A stretch of DNA of 64,000 bases from Sinorhizobium fredii (GCF_002944405.1 NZ_CP024307.1:1632501-1696500), one strand, 5' to 3'. Counted from the first letter of the stretch, positions 37,812-47,548 are shown. Numbers and translations are program-made. The notes: generated from the sequence alone by a model not told the origin.

Positions 37812-38462
37812 ATGGAGATTGCGAACAGGCTGACGGCAGCGACGACGGGCGACGGTTTGGGCAATCTCGCCGGCCGTCCCGCCGGGCAGGTCGTCTCCGG
37901 AAGCAAGGACGATGGCGGCGTCCATGCAACTCCGACAAGCTTTTTCGATCCGACGCCACGCATTTCGCTGTCGGTCGATGCGTTGCTCTATCTCAGCCGG
38001 ACAAGAAAGGCGCCGGAGAAACTGCCGCCCTTAACCCGGGACGAGTGGAACAACACGCTTTCCCCACAGCTGGCTGCGCGCGAATATCAGGCCTTTGGGA
38101 AGCATGCCGAGACCGGCGACTACAAGGCTTATTATAGTTCTTTCATCGACTACTATGACAGCCTCCGCACGGAGGACCAGAACAGCCTGCGTTATTTCGG
38201 CACGAGGGAGGCGGCTCTGGCCGGCTTGCGGTCGCTCGAATACGATGCCGGAAGCGGATTGGACACGGGCGGAAATTTCGAAAGACTCGTCAGCGTCTTC
38301 CTGGACGAGGACAAGGCTGTCTCTTCAGTCGGTTCCACCGATACGCCGGTCCGCGAAACACCCTTCGTCGGTTGGGACGTCGGCAGCATCAGCTATGAGG
38401 AGCAGCCGCCTGAATCGCGGTCGCTGTCGGAAATCGAGCGCCTCTATTCCGAGCTCCTTTGA
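37812..38462 (+). CDS. Conserved hypothetical protein
   Basis: The predicted protein has 216 residues, no signal peptide and no membrane segment. It is acidic and rich in Asp, Glu, Ser and Tyr, with segments such as YKAYYSSFIDYYDSLRTEDQ and a C-terminal ERLYSELL. I do not recognise a domain. Codon use looks like its neighbours, and it lies in the same direction as the surE-pcm pair and the LytM gene. GGTGG precedes the ATG. It may be a rhizobial lineage-specific protein. Confidence 0.65.
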   Translation: MEIANRLTAATTGDGLGNLAGRPAGQVVSGSKDDGGVHATPTSFFDPTPRISLSVDALLYLSRTRKAPEKLPPLTRDEWNNTLSPQLAAREYQAFGKHAETGDYKAYYSSFIDYYDSLRTEDQNSLRYFGTREAALAGLRSLEYDAGSGLDTGGNFERLVSVFLDEDKAVSSVGSTDTPVRETPFVGWDVGSISYEEQPPESRSLSEIERLYSELL

Positions 38463-38626
38463 GCTGTTGCCTCTGCGGCATTTCGAGCGGAAAGGCTTCT
38501 GCGTCACGGATGCGCGGACATCCTATGGTTAGCATTTCGTCAAATGAGTCCCGCCCTTAACCGGGCGGTAACTCTAATGCGCTTTAATCATTCCACAGCG
38601 AGTTGCGTTCGGAGTGGGTAAGCGTC

Positions 38627-40159
38627 ATGCGTCAATTTTCATCTCCCGGTGCAGGGAAGTCTTTGATCCGCCTGTGCGGGGCGGTTTTGCTGGCAAGCGT
38701 CGCGACCGGTTGCAGCTCCGACGTCAGCCGTTTCAACGGGCTCTTTTCGAGTTCGGATGACATCACCACCAGTTCCATCCCGGGGAATGTTCCACGTGGC
38801 GATATCTCCGGCGGCCAATTGGCCTCATCCGCAGGTTCCGGCGGCTCTTACGGCCAGGCTTTTCCGAGTTCCGCGCAGGCCGCGTCCTACGATCCGATGA
38901 GCACGGCGAGTACGCCGGTCTCCAGCGCCCGGGCCGCTTCGACGCCGGTCAGCGTTCAGCGTACTGCCTTGGCGGAGCCGGCGCCGGTCGCAACGCGTCA
39001 GCCACAGGCGCTTCCCGCCGCCCGCCAACCGCAGCCCGTACTCGCAAAGGCTGAGCCGCTGCCGTCGGATCTCAAGACGACTCCGAACAAAGGTGGCTGG
39101 ACGACGGCGAATGCGCCCACGATCATGGTGCGCCCAGGCGATACGGTTGCCGTGTTGGCCCGCCGCTTCGGAGTTCCCGAGAAGGAAATCCTCAAGGCGA
39201 ACGGCTTGAAGTCGGCAAGCCAGGTCGAGCCAGGTCAACGCCTTATCGTCCCGACCTTTGGCGCTTCGAGCAGTGCAGCAAAGGCCGCAGCCTCTGGTTC
39301 CATTGCCGACTTCGAAGGCGGAAAGAGGCAGCCTTCGCCGCTTCCCACCGGCCAGCGCGAGATGGCGATCCTTCCCGGCCAGTCTCAGTCCCGCGAAAAG
39401 AGCGAAGGCCGCAACGATGTGGCCGCCGGCAAGCTCAACAATGCCGGTGCAGGCGACGGCTCGGATGGCGGTTACACCGTCAAGCCGGGGGATTCGCTGA
39501 ACAAGATCGCCAAGGCCAACGGCGTGTCCGTCGCGGCGCTGAAGCAGGCAAACGGTCTGACGGCGGAAGCTATTCGCGTCGGCCAGAAGTTGAAGATGCC
39601 TGCAGCCGGAGCAGCGGCGACCGATGCCGTCGTCACGGCCTCCGTACCGGCCAAAACGGAAACGAAAGTGGCTTCGCTCGATCAGGGCAAGCCGGCGGAA
39701 TACAAGGCTCCGGTCGCCAAGGAGAGCGTTTCGGACGTCGCTATCAAGACCGATATCGACCAGGAGTCTCCGAAGTCGACGGGCATCAGCAAATATCGCT
39801 GGCCGGTCCGCGGCGCGGTGGTTGCCGCCTATGGCGCCAATGTCGACGGCAACCGCAATGACGGTATCAATATTTCGGTGCCCGAAGGCACGCCGATCAA
39901 GGCGGCAGAGAACGGCGTGGTCATCTATTCCGGCAGCAGCCTCAAGGAACTGGGCAATGCCGTCCTGGTCCGCCACGATGACGGCACCGTCACGGTCTAT
40001 GGCAACGCCTCGCAGCTCAAGGTTCAGCGCGGCGAGAAGGTCCAGCGCGGCCAGACGCTTGCCGCCTCCGGCATGACCGGCAAGGCGAGCCAGCCGCAGG
40101 TGCACTTCGAGGTTCGCAAGAATGCGACCCCGGTTAACCCGGCGACTTTCCTCGAATAG
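38627..40159 (+). CDS. nlpD: LysM-LytM lipoprotein with degenerate M23 domain (NlpD/DipM-like)
   Basis: The protein is 510 residues, with a lipoprotein signal and lipobox (VATGC then SS), two LysM glycan-binding domains (about residues 165-213 and 279-325) and a C-terminal M23/LytM domain from about 389. The zinc site is broken: the GxHxGxD-type segment reads NRNDGINIS and the middle His segment reads YGNASQ, although VHFEVR remains. Such dead LytM domains (NlpD, EnvC, DipM) activate amidases at the division site. A surE-pcm-nlpD order occurs in many Proteobacteria. Confidence 0.87.
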   Translation: MRQFSSPGAGKSLIRLCGAVLLASVATGCSSDVSRFNGLFSSSDDITTSSIPGNVPRGDISGGQLASSAGSGGSYGQAFPSSAQAASYDPMSTASTPVSSARAASTPVSVQRTALAEPAPVATRQPQALPAARQPQPVLAKAEPLPSDLKTTPNKGGWTTANAPTIMVRPGDTVAVLARRFGVPEKEILKANGLKSASQVEPGQRLIVPTFGASSSAAKAAASGSIADFEGGKRQPSPLPTGQREMAILPGQSQSREKSEGRNDVAAGKLNNAGAGDGSDGGYTVKPGDSLNKIAKANGVSVAALKQANGLTAEAIRVGQKLKMPAAGAAATDAVVTASVPAKTETKVASLDQGKPAEYKAPVAKESVSDVAIKTDIDQESPKSTGISKYRWPVRGAVVAAYGANVDGNRNDGINISVPEGTPIKAAENGVVIYSGSSLKELGNAVLVRHDDGTVTVYGNASQLKVQRGEKVQRGQTLAASGMTGKASQPQVHFEVRKNATPVNPATFLE

Positions 40160-40164
40160 TCTTC

Positions 40165-40187
40165 ATCGGGCGCCCTGCGCGCCCGAT
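40165..40187. terminator. Hairpin between nlpD and the DUF815 gene
   Basis: A perfect 9-bp stem ATCGGGCGC/GCGCCCGAT (40165-40173 with 40179-40187) with a 5-base loop lies between convergent genes. There is no clear T-run on either side, so efficiency is uncertain. Confidence 0.5.
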
Positions 40188-41065
40188 CATGCCGTCTCGT
40201 CCAGTTGACGGCGCAGACGGCCAGCCAGATCCTGAATGAATTGCCAGGCGACGCGGCCGGATCTCGATCCCCGCGTCGTCGCCCATTCGAGGGCGCCGGC
40301 ATGCAGCGATGCCGGTTCGACGGGCAGATGGAAATAGCGCGCATAGCCGTCGACCATGGCCAGATAGTCGTCCTGGCTGCACTTGTAGAAGCCGAGCCAT
40401 AGCCCGAAGCGATCCGAGAGCGAGACCTTTTCCTCGACCGCCTCCGAAGGATTGATGGCAGTCGACTGTTCGTTTTCCATCATGTCGCGCGGCAGAAGGT
40501 GTCGGCGGTTCGAGGTCGCATAGAGTACGACGTTTGCCGGGCGGCCCTCCACTCCGCCGTCAAGAACGGCCTTCAGCGACTTGTAGGACGTATCGTCGTG
40601 ATCGAAGGAAAGGTCGTCGCAGAAAACGATCACCGGCATCGGGGCTTGCCGCAGGATGTCCATCAGCGCGGGGAGGGACGCGATGTCCTCACGATGCACC
40701 TCAACGAGCTTGAGGCCGCCGCCGCTGTCGCGCGCCACCTTCGCATGTACCGCCTTGACCAGCGATGACTTGCCCATGCCGCGTGCGCCCCAGAGGAGCA
40801 CGTTGTTCGCGGGAAAACCCTCTGCGAAGCGAAGCGTGTTGTCGAAGAGGATGTCGCGGACATGATCGACACCGGTGATCAACGAGAGATCGATGCGATT
40901 CGGTTTGGTGACCGGTTGCAAATGGCGGGTAACGGGGACCCAGACGAAGCATTCTGCTTCGTTCCAGTCGTTCTCCGCCGGCGCCGGCCCGGCGATCCGG
41001 TCGAGCGCTGCCGAAAGCCTCTGCACTTCATTGATCAGAATGTCGAGCTTGCTTTCGCGCATCAT
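40187..41065 (-). CDS. DUF815-family AAA+ ATPase
   Basis: The 292-residue ATPase has Walker A GARGMGKSS, Walker B VIVFCDDLSFD and a following sensor region NVVLYATSNRRHL. It matches the DUF815 family of AAA+ proteins, common in bacteria and functionally uncharacterised. The two adjacent ATGs near 41065 follow GGAG at good spacing; a longer reading to 41290 adds 75 residues without family support. It is the only minus-strand gene between erpA and trmFO and is divergent from yajC. Confidence 0.85.
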   Translation of the reverse strand: MMRESKLDILINEVQRLSAALDRIAGPAPAENDWNEAECFVWVPVTRHLQPVTKPNRIDLSLITGVDHVRDILFDNTLRFAEGFPANNVLLWGARGMGKSSLVKAVHAKVARDSGGGLKLVEVHREDIASLPALMDILRQAPMPVIVFCDDLSFDHDDTSYKSLKAVLDGGVEGRPANVVLYATSNRRHLLPRDMMENEQSTAINPSEAVEEKVSLSDRFGLWLGFYKCSQDDYLAMVDGYARYFHLPVEPASLHAGALEWATTRGSRSGRVAWQFIQDLAGRLRRQLDETA

Positions 41066-41375
41066 TATATCTCCGGGCATACTGGTCTGCGGGCTTGGCT
41101 CACGCTCCTGGCGAAAGATGCGGGGTCCGGTGCAGTTGCTTGATCTATCCGGCCGTTTCTCCGCCGGCGGTATGATTTTGTCGGTAGCACGGCGGTTTGC
41201 GCTGGAAAAGCCCGGCTCTCCGCCCTCAAGGGGTTCTCCTGTTGCGGAAATTATGTCAGAGGCAGGAGCAACGGAGAAGGGTGCCGACATTTGTGTCGTG
41301 GGATTGCTTCCCTATATTCCCGTCGGATTTCGCGCGGGCAAAGTAACCGCGTGGGTTGAACTCAAGGAGTGATCG
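41066..41375. other. Divergent intergenic region DUF815 gene / yajC
   Basis: About 310 bases between divergent starts. yajC is preceded by AAGGAG (41366-41371 region). Both promoters should be here, but I could not assign hexamers with confidence. No RNA gene or hairpin terminator seen. Confidence 0.45.
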
Positions 41376-41708
41376 ATGTTCATTACCGAAGCTTTTGCGC
41401 AGACTGCCGCGCCCGCCGCCGGCGGGGCCGACATTTTGATGTCCATCCTGCCGTTCATCCTGATCTTCGTCGTCATGTACTTCCTGATCATTCGCCCGCA
41501 ACGTGCGCAGATGAAGCGTCGCGAAGAGCTGTTGAAGAACATCCGCCGCGGCGATCAGATCGTTACCGGCGGCGGTATCATCGGCAAGGTGACGAAGGTT
41601 ATCGACGATGCGGAACTCGAGGTCGAAATCGCCGAGGGAATCAAGGTCCGCGTCGCCCGCAGCGGCGTGTCCGAAGTCCGCGTGAAGGGTGAGCCCGTCA
41701 AGGAATAA
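41376..41708 (+). CDS. yajC: Preprotein translocase accessory subunit YajC
   Basis: YajC is a small single-span partner of SecDF. The 110-residue protein has one transmembrane helix (ILMSILPFILIFVVMYFLII) followed by RPQRAQMKRREELLKNIRRGDQIVT, the conserved cytoplasmic core. It lies 48 bases upstream of secDF, the usual arrangement. Confidence 0.95.
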   Translation: MFITEAFAQTAAPAAGGADILMSILPFILIFVVMYFLIIRPQRAQMKRREELLKNIRRGDQIVTGGGIIGKVTKVIDDAELEVEIAEGIKVRVARSGVSEVRVKGEPVKE

Positions 41709-41756
41709 CCTCACCTGCCACGGCCGGCCGGGTCTGGCGATGGAGCATTTCAAGGC

Positions 41757-44324
41757 ATGCCCAACTTCTCGCCGCTGAAGAACACCTTGATCTGGCTGGT
41801 CGTCCTGGCCGGTTTTGCCTTTGCTCTGCCGAACATCGTTCCGAGGGAGCAGCTTGCCGGATGGCCGGCATGGCTGCCGCATCGGCAGGTGCCGCTCGGC
41901 CTCGACCTCAAGGGCGGCTCCGATATCGTTCTGAAGGTTGATCGCGACAGCATCGTCGCGGACCGCCTGCAAGCCACGATCCAGGCCATCGCCCAAGCGC
42001 TGAGAGGCGCCGAAATCGGCTATACCGGCCTTTCCGGCAGCGGTCAGGAAATTCAGTTTCGGCTGCGCGATACGTCGCAGTTAGCGGCAGCCCGAGAGGC
42101 CCTCAATACACTCACCGCGCCGGTTGAGGCACCGGACCGGGCTGGCAATCCGATCCGGGAATTGGTCGTCGACGAGACGACGGCGCAGGAGCCGGTTCGG
42201 CTTCGCCTGACCAACGAGGGCATCGATTTCCGGCTCTCCGCGGCGCTCGCCCAGTCGATCGAGGCGGTGCGTCGCCGCGTCGGACAAGTGGTGGCTGCGG
42301 AACCGGTGATCCAGCGCCGCGGCAGCGATCGCTTGAGCATCCAGATACCCGGCTTGGAGGATCCGCAACGGCTCAAGGATCTCCTCAGCCAGCGGGGCAG
42401 CGTTGCTTTCCGGTGGCTCGACCCATCGATACCGGCGCAGCAGGCCCTCGACACACGGCCGCCTGCCGCGTCGGAGGTGCTCTATTCGCTGGATGACCCG
42501 CCGGTGCCCTATCTGGTCGAAAGGCAGGCCTTCGCCTCCGCTGAGGACTTTGACGATGCGCAGCCCGGGACTGATCCTCAGACCGGCGAACCCGTGGTTG
42601 ATATCAAGCTGACGGCTGAAGCGTCCACGCGGCTCGCAACGCTGTCGCAAGCTGCGTCGAACCGGCAATTCGCCATCGTGCTCGACGGACAGGTGGTCTC
42701 GACACCGGCGCTTGGGGACGTCATCGAAGGCGATATGGTCCGGCTCTCCGGCGACTTGTCGGAGGAGGGCGCGGAGAATTTCGCCGCTCTGCTGCGAGCC
42801 GGGCCGCTTCCCGCCTCACTGACGGTCATCGAAGAGCGCACGGTCGGTCCGGAAGTTGGCACGGACGCGATCGCCAACGGCTTAACGGCCGGGTTGGTCG
42901 CGGCAGCCGCGGTCGCCGCCTGCATGATCGGGTTCTACGGTTTCTTCGGCCTTGTCGCCGTGGTCGCTGTGATCGTCAACGTCGTGCTCATCATCGCGGT
43001 AATCTCCCTTCTCGGAATTACGCTGACCCTGCCGGGGATCGCCGGGATCGTTCTCACGATCGGGGTGGCGGTCGATTCGAATGTTCTCATCTACGAGCGG
43101 CTGCGAGAGGAGGTGCGCAACAGCAGTGAGCCGTTGCGCAAGGCCCTCGACAACGGCTTTTCGCGCGTGTTGAGGAGCATAATCGATGCGAACCTGACGA
43201 TGCTGATTGCGGGCGTCATCCTTTTCCTGCTTGGCACCGGGGCGATCAGCGGGTTTGCGACGACGCTCGCCATAGGCAGCGTCACGACCATCCTGACGGC
43301 GCATAGCCTGACCCGCCGGCTCATCCGCGGATGGTATCGCCGCCGCCGGCCGAAACATCTGCCAAGGGGTATCCGCACAGGCTTCTTTGCCGAGGCCGAT
43401 ATCCGCTTCATGGCCCTCCGCAATCCGGTGTTCATCCTGATGGCGTCGCTCTCGCTTGCTTCGCTCGTCCTGCTGGTGAGCCTCGGGCTCAACATGGGGG
43501 CCGACTTCAAGGGTGGTTCTCTTCTGGAGCTCCGGTCAAAGCAAGGCACAGCCGACGTCGCCGACGTCCGCGCCCGCCTCGACGAATTGAACCTCGGCGA
43601 GGTCCAGATTCAGGGGCTTGGCTCGGCGCGGGATATCCTGCTGCGCATCCCATCGCAGGAGGCAGGCGACAACGCCGATCAGACCGCAATGGGATTGGTC
43701 CGCGCCGAGCTCGAAGGTGACTACAGCTTCCGCCGTGTCGAGGTCGTCGGCCCGGCGGTGTCCGGAGAACTGACGCGCGCCGGTACGCTCGCAGTCGCGG
43801 CGGCGATACTCGCCATCATCCTCTATGTCTGGTTGCGCTTCGATTGGAAGTTTGCTGCCGGTGCCGTCATCACCACGCTTCACGACGTGCTGTTGACCGT
43901 GGGCTTCCTGGTCTTGACCGGCATCGAATTCAATCTCGCGAGCCTCGCAGCGCTTCTGACCATCGTCTGCTACTCGCTGAACGACACGATGGTGATCTAC
44001 GACCGCGTCCGGGAGAACCTGGCGCGCTATCGGCGGATGCCGCTTTCCGTCTTGATCGACGCATCGATCAACCAGACCCTGTCGCGTACCATCCTCACGG
44101 CGACGACGACGGCGCTTGCCCTCGTTGCGCTTTACCTGTTCGGCGGGAGCCGCCTCGTGCAATCCTTCAGCGCGACGCTCCTCTTCGGGGTGGTTATCGG
44201 GACGGTTTCGTCGATCTATATCGCCGGGCCGGTGCTCATTCTCTTCAACCGTCGAAACAATCGTCTCGGCGGCGAGTTGGGAGGACGCGGGACGACGCCG
44301 GGTACGGCAACGGGGGCGGCCTGA
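41757..44324 (+). CDS. secDF: Fused protein-export membrane protein SecDF
   Basis: SecD and SecF are encoded here as one 855-residue polypeptide. SecDF uses the proton gradient to pull secreted proteins out of the SecYEG channel. The SecD half has a first span, a large periplasmic domain (about residues 40-370) and five further spans including GVAVDSNVLIYERLREE. The SecF half starts near residue 545, with its periplasmic domain and YSLNDTMVIYDRVREN. Twelve spans are expected. It overlaps the next gene by one base (TGATG). Confidence 0.95.
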   Translation: MPNFSPLKNTLIWLVVLAGFAFALPNIVPREQLAGWPAWLPHRQVPLGLDLKGGSDIVLKVDRDSIVADRLQATIQAIAQALRGAEIGYTGLSGSGQEIQFRLRDTSQLAAAREALNTLTAPVEAPDRAGNPIRELVVDETTAQEPVRLRLTNEGIDFRLSAALAQSIEAVRRRVGQVVAAEPVIQRRGSDRLSIQIPGLEDPQRLKDLLSQRGSVAFRWLDPSIPAQQALDTRPPAASEVLYSLDDPPVPYLVERQAFASAEDFDDAQPGTDPQTGEPVVDIKLTAEASTRLATLSQAASNRQFAIVLDGQVVSTPALGDVIEGDMVRLSGDLSEEGAENFAALLRAGPLPASLTVIEERTVGPEVGTDAIANGLTAGLVAAAAVAACMIGFYGFFGLVAVVAVIVNVVLIIAVISLLGITLTLPGIAGIVLTIGVAVDSNVLIYERLREEVRNSSEPLRKALDNGFSRVLRSIIDANLTMLIAGVILFLLGTGAISGFATTLAIGSVTTILTAHSLTRRLIRGWYRRRRPKHLPRGIRTGFFAEADIRFMALRNPVFILMASLSLASLVLLVSLGLNMGADFKGGSLLELRSKQGTADVADVRARLDELNLGEVQIQGLGSARDILLRIPSQEAGDNADQTAMGLVRAELEGDYSFRRVEVVGPAVSGELTRAGTLAVAAAILAIILYVWLRFDWKFAAGAVITTLHDVLLTVGFLVLTGIEFNLASLAALLTIVCYSLNDTMVIYDRVRENLARYRRMPLSVLIDASINQTLSRTILTATTTALALVALYLFGGSRLVQSFSATLLFGVVIGTVSSIYIAGPVLILFNRRNNRLGGELGGRGTTPGTATGAA

Positions 44325-44710
44325 TGGCAAAAGGTATCGAAATGCGCGAAGCGCACTTTCCGGGACGCGCGCCTATCGACGCCTACGGCAATGGCGGCTT
44401 CCGCTTCGCCGACATGTCGCACCGCGGCTCGGTGCTGCTGCTGCCCTCCGGCGTCTATGCCTGGGACGTCGCCGAGGGGGATCCGCTGGCGATCGAGAAA
44501 TTCCGGCGCGTTCTTGGCGAGGCTCACGCGATCGAAGTCCTGCTCGTCGGGACCGGCCGCGACATCAGACCCTTGCCGGCGGATCTGAAGGCAACATTGA
44601 AGGCCGCCGATATTTCGTCCGATCCGATGAATACCGGCGCGGCGGTTCGCACCTACAATGTCATGCTGGCAGAATCGCGCGCCGTCGCTGCAGCCCTGAT
44701 TGCGGTGTGA
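44324..44710 (+). CDS. Mth938-like (DUF498) protein, NDUFAF3 homologue
   Basis: The 128-residue protein is of the Mth938/DUF498 family: IDAYGNGGFRFADMSHRGSVLLLPSGVYAWD and VLLVGTGRDIRPLP are typical. The human member NDUFAF3 is an assembly factor for respiratory complex I, and its linkage to secDF in alphaproteobacteria has been noted in the literature. The ATG shares a base with the secDF stop, so the two are coupled. The bacterial role is not established. The next gene is related to another complex I factor, NDUFAF6. Confidence 0.85.
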   Translation: MAKGIEMREAHFPGRAPIDAYGNGGFRFADMSHRGSVLLLPSGVYAWDVAEGDPLAIEKFRRVLGEAHAIEVLLVGTGRDIRPLPADLKATLKAADISSDPMNTGAAVRTYNVMLAESRAVAAALIAV

Positions 44711-44731
44711 TCGAGCCGAAGGAATCGCAGC

Positions 44732-45571
44732 GTGCAAATGCCAGATCCCCAGATACTCGCGACACTGCGGGACACCGATCGCGACCGCTATCTCGCATGC
44801 CTGCTCGCCTCGCCGGAAAAGCGGCACTCGCTTGCCTGCCTCTACGCCTTCAACGCCGAGATCGCCCGCATCCGCGACCTGGTACACGAGCCGCTTCCCG
44901 GCGAAATTCGGCTGCAATGGTGGCGTGACCTGCTGGAGAACCATTCGGGGGGCGAGGGCCACCCGCTAGCCGAGGCGCTGCTTGCCTCAATTGCCGAGCA
45001 TCGTCTGCCCGTTGCCGTTCTGCAGAACATGATCGATGCGCGCATTTTCGACCTCTACGACGACCCGATGGAGGACACGACGGCGCTGGAGGGCTATGCG
45101 GGCGAAACGGCGTCCGCACTCATTCAACTGGCTTCGCTCACTCTCGACCCGGCGAACGCCGGAATGTCCGCAGAGGCTGCCGGGCACGCCGGCGTTGCGC
45201 AGACGATCGCCGGCCTTTTGTTGCTCCTGCCGGTCCATTGCCGGCGCGGCCAGGTCTATTTTCCCGCCGACCTCCTGCGGGCGACCGGTCTCGACCGGGA
45301 GATGCTGCTGGACGGGCGCGACGAGGTCGCGATCGGCAGGGCCGTTCGCGCATTCTGCGGGCTCGGCCGCGATCATCTCGCCAAGGCGCGCAAGAGTTTG
45401 GGTTCGATCTCTCCGCAGAATTTCTCGGCCTTCGTTCCCGTTGCTCTTGCCGAGCCGGTGTTCGAGCGCGCCGAGGCCGCCGGAGCCCGGATCCTGCGGT
45501 ATTCGATCCAGCCGCCCCAGTGGCAACGGCAATGGCGGATGTGGCGCGCGAGCCGACGCCGGCGTTTTTGA
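44732..45571 (+). CDS. Squalene/phytoene synthase-fold protein, NDUFAF6-like
   Basis: The 279-residue protein belongs to the trans-isoprenyl diphosphate synthase (squalene/phytoene synthase) superfamily. YAFNAEIARIRDLV is in the place of the first Asp-rich motif but has only E and D singly spaced (NAEIARIRD), and DARIFDLYDDP retains acidic residues. Human NDUFAF6 is in this group and acts in complex I assembly without known synthase activity. With the upstream DUF498 gene this favours an assembly role over carotenoid synthesis. The GTG start follows AAGGA by 8 bases; an ATG lies 2 codons later. Confidence 0.75.
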   Translation: MQMPDPQILATLRDTDRDRYLACLLASPEKRHSLACLYAFNAEIARIRDLVHEPLPGEIRLQWWRDLLENHSGGEGHPLAEALLASIAEHRLPVAVLQNMIDARIFDLYDDPMEDTTALEGYAGETASALIQLASLTLDPANAGMSAEAAGHAGVAQTIAGLLLLLPVHCRRGQVYFPADLLRATGLDREMLLDGRDEVAIGRAVRAFCGLGRDHLAKARKSLGSISPQNFSAFVPVALAEPVFERAEAAGARILRYSIQPPQWQRQWRMWRASRRRRF

Positions 45572-45651
45572 CGAATGTCCCCGTTCAAGCTGGCGCAAGC
45601 CTCGAGCGATAAGAACGGGCCTTACCTATTCCTGTCGTCCGAAGGGGACGG

Positions 45652-46122
45652 ATGATGCTCTGGTTCATACTCATCGCTGTGGTTGCGTTCGTTGCCGCCT
45701 TTTATGCCTGGATGAACGCGCGCGCCGAGCGCGACGCCAGCAATCCCGATACCGGCTCGGCCATGGTCGAGTTTGGTCGTGCCTTTCCGGACGAGGCAAT
45801 CCGCGCGCTGCATGCGACCATCGACGGCAAGGCTATTTTTCTTCGTCTGCACGACGGCAAGGCGGGATTCATCCAGTCGCACGGCACGCACTATGTATGC
45901 CATGTGATTCATCCCGGTAAGCTGCGGGTAAACAGCTCGGAAAGCGGGCAGGGGCTCATCGTCCATTTCCCGGATTTCGCTTATCTGGATAACAGCTTCG
46001 AGTTTCGGACCGCTGCAGAGGCGGCCGAGGTCTCCCTCTGGCTGCTCGGTAGCTTCAATCCGAAATCCGAATTCGCGGAGCCACCGGCCGAAAGCAAGGC
46101 GGCGGCGCAGACGATCGACTGA
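45652..46122 (+). CDS. Single-span membrane protein of unknown function
   Basis: The 156-residue protein has one N-terminal membrane helix (MLWFILIAVVAFVAAFYAW) and a soluble domain of about 110 residues containing VEFGRAFPDEAIRALHATIDG and LLGSFNPKSEFAEPPAE. I do not recognise a family. It lies 80 bases after the NDUFAF6-like gene in the same direction and converges with trmFO 4 bases away. GAAGGGGACG precedes two adjacent ATGs; either could be used. Confidence 0.7.
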   Translation: MMLWFILIAVVAFVAAFYAWMNARAERDASNPDTGSAMVEFGRAFPDEAIRALHATIDGKAIFLRLHDGKAGFIQSHGTHYVCHVIHPGKLRVNSSESGQGLIVHFPDFAYLDNSFEFRTAAEAAEVSLWLLGSFNPKSEFAEPPAESKAAAQTID

Positions 46123-46126
46123 ACGC

Positions 46127-47548
46127 TTATGCGGCTTCGTGATGAAGCCACTCGGCGCAGTCCTTCAGCGCTCGTGCCGCAGTCGCGTGCTTCTTGGCCA
46201 GTGCCTTTTCCTTGCCGCGGAAGCGTTTGGCACCTTCGGGCCGCAAAAGCGCACCCGGCTCCAGCGGCGGAAACAGGCCGAAATTGATGTTCATCGGCTG
46301 GAACGAGCGCTTGCCCGGCTCGTCTTCGGAAACGATGTGCCCGCCGGTAATGTGATTGAGGAGCGCGCCAAAGGCCGTCGTGTCCGGCGGCAGCGACAGC
46401 GCTTCGTCCTTGCGCTCGGTAGCGGCGAACCGTCCGGCGAGAAGCCCGATGCTGGCGCTTTCTACATAGCCCTCACAGCCGGTGATCTGGCCGGCAAAGC
46501 GCAGGCCGGGACGGGATTTCAGCGTCAGCGAACGGTCGAGCAGGACCGGCGAGTTGATGTAGGTGTTGCGGTGCAAGCCGCCGAGCCTTGCGAATTCGGC
46601 GTTCTCCAGGCCCGGAATCATCCGGAACACCTCCGTCTGGGCGCCGTATTTCAGTTTGGTCTGGAAGCCCACCATGTTGTAGAGCGTGCCCAGCGCATTG
46701 TCCTGGCGCAGCTGCACGACGGCGTAGGGCTTGACCGAGGGATTGTGGGTATTGGTGAGCCCCATGGGCTTCATCGGGCCGTGGCGAAGGGTCTCACGGC
46801 CGCGTTCCGCCATCACCTCGATCGGCAGGCAGCCGTCGAAATAGGGCGTGCCTTCCCATTCCTTGAAGCCGGTCTTGTCGCTGGCGATCAGCGCATCGAC
46901 GAAGGCGTTGTACTCAGCCTCGGTCATCGGGCAGTTGATATAGTCCTTGCCCGTGCCGCCGGGGCCGACTTTGTCGTAGCGCGACTGGTGCCAGCAAATA
47001 TCCATGTCGATGGTCTCGGTGTAGACGATCGGCGCTATGGCATCGAAGAAGGCAAGCGCGTCGGCGCCGGTTTCGCGGCGGATCGCCTCGGCGAGGCCGG
47101 GAGCGGTGAGCGGACCGGTGGCGACGATCGCAAGGTCCCATTCCCTCGGCGGCAGATCGCTGATTTCCTCGCGAACCACCGAGATCAGCGGGTGGCTGTG
47201 GATATGGTCACTGACGGCCCGAGAGAAGCCCTCCCGGTCGACAGCAAGTGCGCCGCCGGCCGGCACCTGGTTGCGATCGGCAGCCTGCATGATCAGCGAG
47301 CCGGCGAGGCGCATCTCCGCGTGCAGCACGCCAACCGCATTGCTCGTCGCATCGTCGGAACGGAAGGAATTGGAGCAGACGAGTTCGGCGAGGCCGTCGG
47401 TCTTGTGAGCCTCCGTGCCGCGCACGCCGCGCATCTCGTGCAGAATGACCGGCACGCCGGCCTCGGCGATCTGCCAGGCGGCTTCCGAGCCGGCAAGCCC
47501 TCCGCCGATGACATGAATGGGCGAATAAGGAGAGGTGGTCCTGTTCAT
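46127..47548 (-). CDS. trmFO: Methylenetetrahydrofolate-tRNA-(uracil-5-)-methyltransferase TrmFO
   Basis: TrmFO makes ribothymidine at position 54 of tRNA using folate and FAD. The 473-residue protein begins with the FAD-binding dinucleotide motif [18 protein letters not shown], followed by the TrmFO-typical [12 protein letters not shown] and the C-terminal [20 protein letters not shown]. The ATG at 47548 follows AGGAAG by about 8 bases. It is the last gene of a minus-strand series; a terminator separates it from the DUF1127 gene upstream. Confidence 0.95.
   Translation of the reverse strand: MNRTTSPYSPIHVIGGGLAGSEAAWQIAEAGVPVILHEMRGVRGTEAHKTDGLAELVCSNSFRSDDATSNAVGVLHAEMRLAGSLIMQAADRNQVPAGGALAVDREGFSRAVSDHIHSHPLISVVREEISDLPPREWDLAIVATGPLTAPGLAEAIRRETGADALAFFDAIAPIVYTETIDMDICWHQSRYDKVGPGGTGKDYINCPMTEAEYNAFVDALIASDKTGFKEWEGTPYFDGCLPIEVMAERGRETLRHGPMKPMGLTNTHNPSVKPYAVVQLRQDNALGTLYNMVGFQTKLKYGAQTEVFRMIPGLENAEFARLGGLHRNTYINSPVLLDRSLTLKSRPGLRFAGQITGCEGYVESASIGLLAGRFAATERKDEALSLPPDTTAFGALLNHITGGHIVSEDEPGKRSFQPMNINFGLFPPLEPGALLRPEGAKRFRGKEKALAKKHATAARALKDCAEWLHHEAA

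Noticed and set aside
44732..45571. Carotenoid or hopanoid biosynthesis gene (phytoene/squalene synthase)
   Set aside because: No other isoprenoid genes are nearby, the first Asp-rich motif is weak, and the DUF498 neighbour points to the NDUFAF6-like group.
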